A stretch of DNA of 64,000 nt from Paralvinella palmiformis. Its lineage: Eukaryota > Annelida > Polychaeta > Terebellida > Alvinellidae. Below the pieces are notes generated by a model that was not told where the DNA came from, did no database searches, and saw nothing but the letters and a program-made list of their open reading frames with translations. The position numbers were made by a program, and so were the translations under genes. The stretch covers positions 174,501 through 238,500 of the forward strand of contig JAODUP010000185.1 in the NCBI GenBank assembly GCA_025642065.1, written 5' to 3'. Below are positions 47,734 through 59,639 of this stretch, piece by piece; within the stretch, counting starts at the first letter, position 1; each line of letters begins with the position of its first letter.

Positions 47734-47949
47734 TCGAGCAGGTTTGATCCGTGGTCTAGCGGTAGCGTGCTGGACCACAGATCACTACCACCCGTGTTCG
47801 AATCCCGGCGTGGGCATATCTGACGGTTGTTTCGTCTTTCACCTCGTCTCATTACCTTTGGAAGTCGCTCGGCCCATTTAGCCTACCTTGTGCACAAAAG
47901 TGGCCGTAAAACATCAATCATCATCATCATCATCATCACCATCGAGCAG
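47734..47949 (+). repeat. SINE A, second copy, with short target-site duplication
   Basis: tRNA-like head with A box TGGTCTAGCGG (47752-47762) and B box GTTCGAATCCC (47796-47806). The body (GTTTCGTCTTTCACCTCGTC) and tail (GTGCACAAAAGTGGCCGTAA) match 10602-10809, and it ends in (CAT)n at 47917-47941. TCGAGCAG flanks it at 47734-47741 and 47942-47949. The head folds like a tRNA but carries a SINE body, so it is not a tRNA gene. Confidence 0.85.
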
Positions 47950-48090
47950 ATTTCACCGCTCATATAAGAAGAGGAAACGCCTGCAAGTGCACAATTTTTA
48001 GAGTAAGCGGCAATTTACTGTGGTTAAACACTAAACTAACATATATGCAAGATAGCTAGTCTAACTCCAAAGTTTATAGTCACCACCAAT
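47950..48090 (+). repeat. Possible beta fragment
   Basis: AAGCGGCAATTTACTGTGG, ATATGCAAGATAGCTAGTCT and CCAAAGTTTATAGTCACCA loosely parallel the beta order at 2175-2240 (GTGGCGACTTACTACATGCA, TGACACCACAGTTTACATTC). Confidence 0.35.
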
Positions 48091-48654
48091 CCTTCGTACG
48101 AGAAGAAATATGTTCAACTATTTTCTGAAGATATTTAATAATTTATTACAAAAACAAGGAACAACAATCCTTTACAATGTCTTAAATTGTATTATCCCGT
48201 CCAAACGCCACTCAATTGGATTGATTTCCTAGGGTGATCATTTATTAACCACGCATATGTTTTATAAATGGGTATGTAGACTCTGGGTTTTTGGTTCATC
48301 ATCATCATCATCATCACCATCATCATCCTCATCATCATCATCACTACCATCAAGATGGTTATCATTACTATCAACAACAACAATGTCATCATCATGCAAT
48401 TAACCAGTAACCAATTGCTCAACATAAAAAGTGCATCTCTAAAGTCTTGAATGATGATAGCGATGACATCTTGAAGAAAAGTCCATGATGTTTCCATTAA
48501 AACCAAATATAATTGTTGTTTAATTACCTTAACTATGTTGATAATATAGAAAGTGAAGTCTCTATCTTGTCATATATTGTAAGGAACCCATATATCTCAT
48601 GGCCTGGAGAATATTTCAAATGAATTTGTAATTTATGTAGACAGCTTTTAACCT
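48091..48654. other. No gene; contains an (ATC)n tract
   Basis: The triplet tract at 48295-48350 creates methionine/isoleucine-rich antisense frames. Otherwise AT-rich and unassigned. Confidence 0.5.
48295..48350. repeat. (ATC)n microsatellite
   Basis: ATC triplets with ACC interruptions. Confidence 0.95.
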
Positions 48655-48940
48655 AATGGCAGTATATGGCCTATTGGGTAAGAAGGTGGGACCTTCCTAC
48701 TCCTGGTCGTGTTATCCGGGAGGTCGGAGGTTTGAATCCCAGCCCAGGATCAATGGTAGGAGTTATTCATCCAACCAGGCAACTATTCAGGTGTTCTCCG
48801 CCGAATATTGTAGATTCTAAATATATTTAGTATTAGTCCTCGTGATGCAGCAATAAATTGCAGGCCGAATGCGTCTCCCTCATTTATGGTAGCAAAGCTG
48901 CGTAAAATAAAGTTACATTTTGGTCATTATTATTTCGGCA

Positions 48941-48979
<39 letters not shown>
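48655..48979 (+). repeat. SINE B, best copy
   Basis: A tRNA-derived SINE with A box TGGCCTATTGGGTAAG near 48667, B box GGTTTGAATCCC (48729-48740), body GGAGTTATTCATCCAACCAG, GGTGTTCTCCGCCGAATATT and GAATGCGTCTCCCTCATTTA, and an (ATT)n end at 48949-48979. Related copies lie at 16738-17010 and 12341-12540. Target-site duplications are not clear. Confidence 0.8.
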
Positions 48980-49977
<998 letters not shown>

Positions 49978-50031
<54 letters not shown>

Positions 50032-50076
50032 CGCTGATAACGCTGCAACAACAGCGCATGATGATGATGATGATGA

Positions 50077-50133
<57 letters not shown>

Positions 50134-50170
50134 GTTGATTACGATGATAATTACGATAATGATGAATATA

Positions 50171-50202
<32 letters not shown>

Positions 50203-50215
50203 AATAATAATAATA
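49978..50215. repeat. (GAT)n and (ATT)n microsatellites at gamma P1
   Basis: (GAT)n at 49978-50030 and 50056-50076, (ATT)n at 50077-50131, and GAT/AAT to 50215. Directly followed by the conserved gamma block. Confidence 0.95.
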
Positions 50216-50222
50216 ATATACA

Positions 50223-51012
50223 TTATTTTAGATTTAAGATAATTTATTTAGATTACTGAATGATCGAGTTGATAAGTGACATCTATTTAGAATGTTGTTC
50301 TGTCCAAGCTTGGTATCCTATCTTTGGGTTGCTACCTTATTTCCAGTCCGTATGTCATTCGTTTTCTCCCGAAAACAATATTCATAGACAGAGAGGAATT
50401 AAATTTGCGCTGATACTAATATAATTGTGATTTTGATTGAGCGCTATTCTTTGACGAATTACATCAATTGGCTGAGTTCGATCCTGCAGATTAATGTAGT
50501 TTCTCTCTGGAGATAATTAGCTTCAACTAAGATACACATGTTCCTCAACGTCTCTAACTTGTTAGATTGGTAGCGTTTGTTATATTATTATAAATGTATA
50601 TTGATGTTGTTTTTCAAATTCGAGATATGTGATGTTTAAGTCCTTCCAGTTCTTTCGCTATTTTGGGTATGATTACCTATTTCAGGTAGATATATCAACG
50701 ATTTTAATATATGAGATATGTTTAATAAGAATCATTGCTAAAGTAAGATTTTTTTATAATTTAATTTCCAGCATCAAATGGAATCTTAACTATGGGTCAA
50801 CTTATCAGCAAAAAAGTTCATATAATGGGATAACTTATCTTTATATTGTTTGATTCTACTTTCTTTTATCATAACCTTCAGGCAGGTGTTTTACAATCTG
50901 TTTTTCTTTCACATACTAATTGTTCTAGTTAACCACTTTACGGCAATGGCTTAAACCAGTTATTGTTAGCATAATTCTGATGATGATGGTGGCGATTATG
51001 GTGGTGATGATA

Positions 51013-51064
<52 letters not shown>

Positions 51065-51960
51065 CTAACACACTGTGTTATTTCAGGAAACAAAAGTATT
51101 TAGCACGAAGTGATTTGTATCGCTTAAATCGAATTAGTTCTGGTAATAATATATACTGTAATCACTATTATACAGTATATAACTACACCACAAAATATGA
51201 TATTTGATTAATTTTCATAATTATCTTGATGGGACTGCCAGGTATAAAATAAACATAAAAGTTATATATTGGATCTAAACAACAATGGATCGCTAAAACT
51301 ATTGTCTTCATCGTGACCAACAAACTGACCTATTGAAGCATAGATTAACTCATTTACTCACTCACTAACTCACTAATGTTAGCTATCTGTCTTTCCTCAT
51401 TTGTCGGCCTTATGTCCCAAGTGTGACCAGGGTCGAGGCTGAACAAACTGCCTACTCGTTTACTCACTCACCCACTCACTCGATCACTCATCTGAACTGA
51501 AGTTCCATTTTAGGCATATTTCCCCACGGAGTCGGTCTTCGACCTTAGATCTCAGCCATTCCCACCGACGAACTTCAAATAATCAGTCAATCAGGAGGAT
51601 CATATTATTTTCATAATACCAGGCACTGCGTTATCCAAGAACAAAAAGGTCACATCAGTACGAACAACCAGAGGAAGAACGACAACATAAAAACTGATTA
51701 CTCACAGAGAGTATCAATTGTGGTAGAGCTATCATCATGATGAATTCAATTAACATTATTAGGATTTACTGATTAGGATACCAGAGTTAAATCACTGTTT
51801 AATGAAATATTTTCGTGGTTAATAAACGATGAACCGAGGGAAGCTGCGACTGTAATGGAATGCAATTCAGTTGTTTCAGTAAACAGCATATTTATCATGT
51901 ATGGCTACGTGCCGTATAAATCGAATTAGTTGACGGAATAATATTCCACGGATACTATGA
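50223..51960 (+). repeat. Gamma unit 5, right half
   Basis: Starts TTTTAGATTTAAGATAATTT, then TGTCCAAGCTTGGTATCC, GAATTAAATTTGCGCTGATA, a GAT tract at 51004-51064 (P2), CCAACAAACTGACCTATTG, ACTC repeats at 51355-51490, GACCAGGGTCGAGGCTGAAC (51425), a SINE C block and the arm at 51680-51930 (ATCACTGTTTAATGAAATAT). Same order as units 2-4. The half left of P1 is absent. Confidence 0.8.
51490..51640 (+). repeat. SINE C block inside gamma unit 5
   Basis: TTTCCCCACGGAGTCGGTCT, CCACCGACGAACTTCAAATA and ACCAGGCACTGCGTTATCC follow the SINE C body order of 11345-11460 and 40230-40390. Confidence 0.55.
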
Positions 51961-52402
51961 TCGCCATTGCTCAGTAGATAATAATATTTTTTATTAAAGT
52001 GACATTAAATTATTTACTCTATTTGTCGTGATGGGGCTGCTAAGTTTAAAATAAATATTTTAGTCTAGACTCGAAGCTGTTAATCAGCCTTTGGACAATC
52101 TGCTACGAATTAAATAATTATAGAAGGTGTTTATGTCTTTGTTTTGTTGGAAGTTATTAAAACACGACCAAACTAAATTAGAAGACGAAACTTCCCACGA
52201 GAAAGTGTTGCAAATCGGCTTATCTAAAACATCAGATATGTACGTCTTGTGTAGTCAATTATAACGCCAAAAAGTTATCTTATATACAGGAGATGAACGT
52301 AGGGCAATTAATCAGTCTTTCAAAATGGATGAATCGACTAAACTATGATGGATTAGTTTATGTCAATCAACATTTCCTTCAGGTGTGTGTGTGTGTGTGT
52401 GC

Positions 52403-52439
<37 letters not shown>

Positions 52440-53160
52440 GGCGTGTGGGGGGAGCGTTCGGGTGTTAGTGCGTTAGTGTCTAGTATTTTCTGTATAATGT
52501 TTTAATTCGTTTCTTATAATAATGAAAATCTAGCAGTTCAGACTTTTAGATATGAATTTATAGCAGTATAAATATAAAATATTATTTAATATCCATAATT
52601 ACAAATTCGTTATATACTGACCATACTATCAATTTAATATCACAACAAGAAGTAATTCGAAATACCTGGTAAATATATATTTGTTTAAAAGTCGTTGTTT
52701 ACAGAAAAAAAAACTGGATTACATTTCAATCAAATCAGCTCTTCCCTGGTTTTATCATTTTGTAACCAAAAAAGTATTCATTGAATTTTAAATTTTCTGC
52801 TGAATTATAATTGATTAGTTATAATAATGTTAATCTAATTTATCTTCAAATCAGCTTGATCATGATCGATATCAATTGTGAACAATTGATATTTACTAAG
52901 TTAATGTTCTCTGATTATCATTTTATGGATATCACAATTTCTGATATGGCTGTTATGTTATTTGCGGTAAATAGAAAATAATTTCTTACTGATTGGCATA
53001 TTATTTTATTTTATTAAAATTCGTTTTTTCTGAATTCAATCAATATGAGTGAGTGAGTTTTTAATACTATTTGTTTTTAGTACATACGTCGCTTATACGG
53101 CCCAGAATTGTTATCATAAAGAATACATCCCAGTAGATCAATTAACACCGGCATTCGAAC
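51961..53160. other. No gene; gamma tail, (GT)n tract and an inverted arm
   Basis: 52080-52300 continues the gamma unit (compare 40840-41030). A (GT)n tract with GC interruptions lies at 52384-52437. 52600-52760 contains a weak reverse complement of the arm at 51880-51960 (GTAATTCGAAAT, TGTTTACAGAAA). The rest is AT-rich. Confidence 0.45.
52384..52437. repeat. (GT)n microsatellite
   Basis: GT repeats with two GC interruptions, ending in a short G-rich stretch. Confidence 0.95.
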
Positions 53161-53480
53161 ATATACCGTGAGTGAGTGAGTGGGAGGGTGGGTGTGTGTG
53201 TGGGTGTGTGGGTGGTTGGTTGGGTGAGTGAGTGAGTCAGTCAGTGAGTCAGTGAGTCAGTCAGTCAGTGAGCCAATGAGTCGGTGAGTCAATGAGTTAG
53301 TCAGTCAGTCAGTCAGTCAGTGAGTTAGTCAGTCAGTCAGTCAGTCAGTCAGTCAGTCAGTCAGTCAGCCAGTCAGTCAGTCAGTCAGTCAGTCAGTCAG
53401 TCAATCAGTCAGTCAATCAATCAGTCAGTCACTCAGTTCTTCTCTCAGTCAGCCAGTCATTCAGTAAATCAGTTCTCTCA
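53161..53480. repeat. (GAGT)/(CAGT)n tetranucleotide array
   Basis: GAGT and GGGT at the left turn into GTCA/CAGT repeats, about 320 bp in all. Confidence 0.95.
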
Positions 53481-54130
53481 ATGAGTCATTTAATTGATCA
53501 TGATGACGCTGATGATGATACTAATCATTATCATAATCATCAGTATCATCATCATCATGGTCATCAGCATCATCAGCATCATCAACACCATCAGCACTAA
53601 GAGAACGGAAACTAGTTAGGTCAAATCTCTTAAAGTGCCTAACATAAAAAATAAATTGCATCACTCGAATATAGATTAAAAACAATGATGGCAATATGAA
53701 TAAAATAAATTTGTTAGACGTCTAGGTTGCATAGAATTAGAAAGCATCGAGTTTTGATAGATAGCATGGAAATAATAGACATTCATTAGCATGTAAAAAA
53801 ACGCCATGACAAAGCTACACTATCAATCACAGATAAAGTGGGTTTGACTTGTACATTCAAAGCTGACGTGTGTTACAGCCAACATAATTATTTTAGATGT
53901 TTCTCGTAAGACTGGCCTTAATTCAAGGATTACATAACAACATTTAGCTTGTAGCCATTCCATTTCCTTTGTTAGACCCCTTTGCTAACAAACCTAGAGA
54001 TAACGATCAATGATTGTGAACGATTTACGTGGATACCAAATTCCACCTTATTTTTATGCTGAAAACTCAAAATACTTACAACGATAGAGTTACAATATAA
54101 AATAGCACCCAAAAATGTGCAGATAATGTG
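53481..54130. repeat. Repeat zeta, two blocks in swapped order relative to 61 kb
   Basis: Block 1 (53481-53625) ends AAGAGAACGGAAACTAGTTA and matches 61260-61400. Block 2 (53640-53930) contains GACTTGTACATTCAAAGCTG and TTAGATGTTTCTCGTAAGAC and matches 60900-61235. At 61 kb, block 2 comes before block 1. 53930-54130 adds a reverse gamma fragment with GATAACGATCAATGATTGTG. Non-coding. Confidence 0.75.
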
Positions 54131-54238
54131 TCTCATTCTATTAGCTTTGATGTTCATAATAAACTCATAATAAATTTGTAGCCTTTATAACGCATATCTA
54201 TTAACTTACCACGAATTTTAATACAAAATACATATAAT

Positions 54239-54242
54239 AATG

Positions 54243-54278
<36 letters not shown>

Positions 54279-54965
54279 TAAATTTAATGAAGCGCACTCT
54301 CTAGCACGAGCCATTCAAAGGCGGTGTACAAATAATATGTAATATTATAATACCCCAAAATAAAATGTCTCTAAAAGACTTATAAGAGATTTAAAAGATA
54401 ATTTTATTTATCGGTGAAAGCAACATTGAACAGGTGTGTTTTATAACTGATTTAATATTTTCTAGAGATGAAGCGTTTCTAATATCTCGCGGCGACCTAT
54501 TCCACAAAGTGGTGGCTGCAATACTAAACGCACAACTACCATATGACTTGAGCCGACACACAGGCACCTGCAATAGTATATGACTGGATCACCTGCATGT
54601 TCGGAAAGACTCTCTAATGAACACCAGTTCATACAGGTATTCAGGTGCCATATGATGAATAGATTTATACGTTATAAATAAAATCTTGAAATGGATACGC
54701 TGTCGAACAGGTCACTGGTGTAGTTTTTTGAAGAATTAGGGTGATGTGATGTGATCATTGGTGTTATAATCAGATATCCTATATAACAGGGACTTACAAT
54801 AGTCTATGCGAGATGTAACAAAGGCAGGCACGACAGTTACAAGTTTTTCTTGTGTCAAGAATGCGTGTAATTAGTGTATTATGGTCAACTGTATCAAATA
54901 CAGGAGACGGGTCCAGAAGGACAAGTAGTACCCACTTCTTTAAAATTGAATGGCATAGGTAGTAA
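54239..54965 (-). mobile_element. L2-like LINE, family L2a, truncated with internal deletion
   Basis: Antisense. The (AAT)n tract at 54239-54278 is its tail and AAGCGCACTCTCTAGCACGA its 3' untranslated end, homologous to 40050-40110. The 5' side has VLLVLLDPSPVFDTVDH (54925-54868), the RT palm block with the catalytic Asp region altered. It then jumps almost directly to ILDTRKTCN (about 54858), which in the L2a copy lies several hundred bases later (39475). The C-terminal frame 54391-54573 gives CAFSIAATTLWNRSPRDIRN. Dead. Confidence 0.8.
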
Positions 54966-56009
54966 ATTTTCTGGAACTTAATTGAAATACTTTACTATCA
55001 GTCAAATCCGTGATTGGTATCTTCAATTAAATAACATCGTTTGATCTGATTCACCAAAGAAGAGTAGTCAATGTATTTCAGTTAATATGAGCGTTAATTT
55101 AATTTCCGTCAGTCTGTGAGTCGTATTTTCGCAACCGGAACAATGACTTACCGAAAGAAGATAATCCAGAGATAGCCCGTAATGATGTAACCAATTTTAA
55201 ACCTACAATATATTATTATTAATATTATCATCATTATCATCACCACCACCATCACCATCACCATCACTGCCACCACAACCACAACCACCTGCTGCTGCAA
55301 CATTTGTTTTCTTTCATAATAAACCTGTCCAAAAATATGCTTAAGCTATTTTATGCTATGTTTACGTGATTGCAGTCGTTAATCATACAATTTCTCAACT
55401 TACGTAGGAGGATACTACTCGAGGGCTCTGAGGACTACAAGGTTCTACACATATTTCATTGTTAACCTGCTTTCGACCGGCATTGTAGTCTGATCTTTTT
55501 TTTTATATTATGAACATTATGGAATATTTTTCGTTTAAAGCAAGCTTGAACAAATGAGTTCTTAACGTATACTTCCATGATATTCTTCAGATATCAGGAA
55601 AATATATATATATTTGGCTATATTTCATTACAAAGAATCCGTCAGTTACCTTTCGGATAGGTTTGGACAAGAAATTGGACACTTAATTGTATCCAAATTA
55701 GTTCATTATTTAGTGATTATAAAATAAATATGATTCTGCAGTAAAGATTCCTTTTAAAAGATGTTAATTTAATATTTGTCTGCTTTGAAGGTAAGCTAAT
55801 GCTAAAACAATTTCCTTATTGACTTTTTTAAATTTAGTTATTCCAGCCATTATGGAACGATAATGGAATGGTTAGGCTTTAAATTTGAGATACCAGACCC
55901 AATGAATTGTGTGTCCTAACCGAATATTATCTGAATTTTATTGCTATTCCAGAAACAACAACGTAGCCTGATATCAACATCACTTGCACTGAATGTTTGG
56001 CGTTTAAAA
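54966..56009. other. No gene; ATC/ACC triplet stretch
   Basis: A triplet-rich segment at 55220-55300 (ATC, ACC, ACA, GCT) and otherwise AT-rich DNA with no recognised domain. Confidence 0.45.
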
Positions 56010-56493
56010 ATATAATTGAACGACTAATTAAATGTTACACTTTATAGCCAGGAAGGAAAAGGTGGTAACAATAACCATTTCATGCAATTTCCATTGTATT
56101 TAACGTGAACAAAATATATATTATCTCAATATCCTAGATATATAGGTATACAGTAAATGGAACTCTAAATTCCAAAGAAGGAAAGATATATAGCAGCTTC
56201 CTTAGCACTAAAGAACAAGCCACAATTATTAGATAGGCAATTCCATGGTTTGAACATGGTAAGAAAACCCTTAGTCCTGATAATGTATGTGACACTCATT
56301 GGCTATCTGGCTGTTATTTGATCATCGAAAGCTGACTTTTACCATAATCTACTGCCTTTTGTTTCGTTGTTAACTAAGACTTCCATTGATCGCGGATTAC
56401 ATAATACCATCTAGCCTGTAGCTGTTCCATTAATCGTGTTGGTTCTTTCTGCCGAAGAACTTACCGATAACAATCAATGATTGTGATTGATTC

Positions 56494-57187
56494 GTCTTTC
56501 TTATGGGATATTAGTATGGGGAAATGCCAAGCTAACTATTCTCAGGAAAATAAAAATACTCCAGAAAGGGAAATCCGCATCATAAATAAAGCTGCTTTAA
56601 ACAGCTATACTGACCCATTATTTCGTTCTTCTCAAATACTCATTTCTGATTACGTAAACAACAAATTGCCCATTTCTTTCGATAATATTCAAATTAACTA
56701 TGAGACGCGTCAATCAAATCTAATGTATATTCAACGATATCAGTCATGTTTCAGTACTAACCTTCCATATATTACCCCAAATATGGAACAAATGGTTAAA
56801 CCTAGCTTCGGGGGTTACCTCCCGGAACTAATTCAAAAGACTCGTCAATTCATCAGTTGTACTTTCCTACTGAAGTTAAATCATATCTAAATTAACGATG
56901 TCCTGATGTCACTGTGAATTATCACTTATGGAGGAATCAAGTATGTCGTTGGGTTGACCTGTACTTCGATCAATCCATTTATTATCGTTATAAACCTATG
57001 TAGTACAGATGCATCCTTGGGTACGTACATCATAACTGGCGAGAACAAAGACCAATCTCCTTCAGGGGCCAATAGGAAGACAGCCTAGGATATACTGGTC
57101 CCTCAATTTCCCGGTAAATTGTTACCTTTAAGAAACCATATCGTCTATGAGCAAAATGTTTGTAAATGGAAATTGCGAAATAAACTA
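56494..57187 (+). mobile_element. LINE 3' fragment (CR1-like, family d)
   Basis: About 690 bp. The frame at 56477-56890 encodes REIRIINKAALNSYTDPLFR, SDYVNNKLPISFDN and YETRQSNLMYI. These are wordings I associate with the C-terminus of CR1-type LINE reverse transcriptases (the INK..Y..HTDPLF and NKLP..F motifs), with a deletion after ILKL-type residues (SSQI joined to LISDY). The start ATG at 56477 is in flanking DNA. Copy 2 of the segmental duplication reads through uninterrupted near 62020. Confidence 0.65.
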
Positions 57188-57879
57188 TCTATAGATGTGA
57201 CAGTAAATGTTGTTAGTGTAAAAGTTCGCAACCATGATACTTAGTCCTTCACATAATGATATTTGGTATCAGGACTTGTTTCATTAGAAAGTAAGACTTC
57301 TCCAGGTTATGAAATGAAGAGGACGGATTTGAAAATGAATCTAGGATGTGTTATTTTTTATCTATTTCTTATATTATTTTATTAATAAAACTTCCAATTA
57401 GGCGATGAATACAGTAACCTGCACAATAGTGCTAAAGAGAAATATAGTAAAATACAGGATCTCAAGCCACATGCAATTTAAACCGTTAAAAATGACTTAG
57501 AAGTATATTAATGTATAACACTTTATAATATATGTAAATATGAGAAGCCATGCAGCAATAAACTTCATTTAAATACAGGAGCTACATCAAAGCATGACAT
57601 TTGAACGTTTTGTTAATCATTTGTAGTGCACACATACCTAGAAATAAAACACGAAAAGACACAGTCGGAACTATCAGCCAATTGCTATTAAGGTGGTCAA
57701 CTACTACTTTATATAAAAACAAGCTAACTCACTATAATTTCATAACCTTCTTTGCTGCTTAAAATGGATATCGTCAACACTAATACAGGTGGTTCAAAGC
57801 TATATATAGATGGTACAAGATATTTTAGTTAATAAACACAAGATATTATATTTGTTTCATTATATATTCTGAGTCACAT

Positions 57880-57992
57880 ATTGGCCAAAATGTCCTATCT
57901 TCAAAACATAGCTGGCCAAAACATCCTAGGCCAACATATCCTTGGGCAAAACATCCAAACTAAAACGTCCATTGACAAAAACGTCCGCCATC
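57880..57992. repeat. Degenerate tandem of GGCCAAAACGTCC-like motifs
   Basis: Seven or more imperfect 14-17 bp units: TTGGCCAAAATGTCCTA, GCTGGCCAAAACATCCTA, GGGCAAAACATCC, AAAACGTCC, GACAAAAACGTCC. Similar strings occur in terminal regions of some invertebrate transposons, but no partner end was found here. Confidence 0.75.
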
Positions 57993-58429
57993 CCTTTAAA
58001 TTTATTCAGTGTGGAGAAAATCTAATGTAAAATATTAACATCTACATTTAAGTATACATAAAGTATCGCAGATATAAAAAAAGGATCATCTAGGACTAAA
58101 TCATAATTCTGGTAGCAACACTTATCCACGATAAGGGTTCAAATCTCTGTCTTGCAGCTTCCATTTCTAAGTGGAAATTGATTGGTTCCTTTAACATATA
58201 ATTGAGCTAAATACTGAAGCGAAAATGGCACAATTTGTTCTGATATTTGTCAAGTCGATGAACCAAATCTCAATATAAAATGTGTCTGTAGGAATTTCCA
58301 TCCATCAACAAAAACCTTCAGCCTGCTCATCTCATTGCATCTCACTATATCGCTTCCGCTGCAATGACATTTATAACAGCTCTCATGATCGGCGTGTTTG
58401 ATGTAACAACTATAATTTCATGTACAGTT

Positions 58430-58830
58430 GACCCTAGTAGTAAATAGGAATAGAATTTTCTTATGTCCAGTTATGTCCAGTCTGTACTATGACATACATG
58501 GTTAGCTCTAGTCTGCTTATCATGGGCATTCTATAAGATATTGGATTTTGCCAAAACGGTTTCTGAAATCTTGAAATTCTTGGAATATGAGTAACATACG
58601 TATAGTCGGAGTTGGGTGTATGTCACTTTTCTAATAGCAATTAACCTATCGTAGTCGCTTCTATATATAAATAGCTATAAATAGTGCTGTTTAGGTAATT
58701 AAGATAAACAACAGCTGTGGTGTAATCTGGGTATGTTCTACAAGACACGATCACTTACACATGTCTTACCATGAAAGGTCTTCTTCCTAGATTGAGTCCC
58801 CTGGTAAATCGTCCAAAGTTTGAATCTATG
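58430..58830 (-). repeat. Dispersed repeat alpha, antisense copy 4
   Basis: Reverse complement of alpha: TTATGTCCAGTCTGTACTAT (58473) pairs with 1808, AAATAGCTATAAATAG (58669) with 1535, and the antisense peptide FKLWTIYQGTQSR (58820-58780) parallels FKLWTFLQGTESR of copies 1 and 2. About 100 bp of LINE sequence (58528-58625) sits inside. Confidence 0.7.
58528..58625 (-). repeat. I-like LINE remnant inside alpha copy 4
   Basis: AAAACGGTTTCTGAAATCTT, TTGGAATATGAGTAACAT and GTAGTCGGAGTTGGGTG-like sequence match 62895-62995 of the I-like LINE. In both places the LINE lies beside the same alpha segment, so this is a shared insertion that was later deleted down to about 100 bp. Confidence 0.65.
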
Positions 58831-58929
58831 GTTCGAAATTCTATGTATCAATAGATTATTTAACAGAGATGTCCGAATGTCCGATAGATAAGCTTTAATT
58901 AAAAAACTAGGGAAAACCAAATAGATTAT

Positions 58930-59335
58930 TTAACTATCAGTCAATCAGTTGGCCAGTGACAGTGAGTGTGAGTGTGATGTACCAAAGGTATCAATAAATA
59001 TAAATTGAGACAATTTGATTATACATCTAGGTGACATCTGTTTATAATCATGCCACTTTTATGTGTCATTCTTGATCATCTTCAGCACCAATATATTAGA
59101 TAATAAATTCACCATAGGATAATAACATATCTTGGAGAGTACTTGGAAAATATCTGCTCTGACTTTGATGGAATTATAAACAAAATCGACGATTATAAGA
59201 ATAATTAATATATTTAATAACACATTTATATATTAATACAGGCGAGGCGTTTAAACATGTGGACTTTATATCCAGAGTTATGTCTGAGTAGATTATACGC
59301 GATGAAACAAATACATTATAATTGATCAATTCATT
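58930..59335 (+). repeat. Dispersed repeat epsilon, second copy
   Basis: CATTCTTGATCATCTTCAGC (59066), GGAATTATAAACAAAATCGA (59169) and AAATACATTATAATTGATCA (59309) parallel 6975, 7081 and 7497. Confidence 0.55.
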
Positions 59336-59489
59336 TTATTTATTATAACGATTAGTTCTGAAATGAAGCATTTATTCCCAAACACGAATAATCTTTATTT
59401 ATTATGTTAATTAATTATATCAAGATGTTCTTATTGGAAGATAATTTAATTCGCTATAATGATAGAAAGACGGTCGTTGCTTATCTGTG

Positions 59490-59590
59490 TGTATGTACTT
59501 GTGCGTGTGCGTGCGTGTGTGTGATTATGTGTGTGTGCGTGTTCGCGTGTGTGCGTTCGTGCGACTTCATCTCCGTGGATGCGTACATCT
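59490..59590. repeat. GT/GC-rich degenerate microsatellite
   Basis: Degenerate GTGC/GTGT repeats about 50 bp before beta copy 2, mirroring the GT tract that heads alpha. Confidence 0.85.
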
Positions 59591-59639
59591 GCTTCTGCGT
59601 TTTAGCATACATAAATAATGGCACTCGCTCAGAACATCA

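Larger units (their letters stand above)
56010..58900. repeat. Segmental duplication, copy 1
   Basis: 56010-56493 and 57188-58830 align in order with 61430-62020 and 62021-62670. Landmarks: CTTTATAGCCAGGAAG (56041), AAAGCTGACTTTTACCATAA (56328), GTTCTTTCTGCCGAAGAAC (56442), ATGTGTCTGTAGGAATTTCC (58279) and TTATGTCCAGTCTGTACTAT (58473). Copy 1 carries a LINE insertion at 56494-57187 that copy 2 lacks, and longer sequence between 57300 and 58200. Parts are reverse gamma and reverse alpha. Confidence 0.75.

Noticed and set aside
47752..47817. Possible tRNA gene with A and B boxes
   Set aside because: The head is followed by a SINE body and (CAT)n tail shared with 10602-10809 and is flanked by a target-site duplication, so it is SINE A and not a functional tRNA gene. 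The heads at 10627, 11274, 14904 (antisense) and 48667 were rejected for the same reason.
53221..53480. CRISPR-like array of short repeats
   Set aside because: The repeats are contiguous 4-bp units with no unique spacers. No cas-like genes exist and the sequence is eukaryotic.
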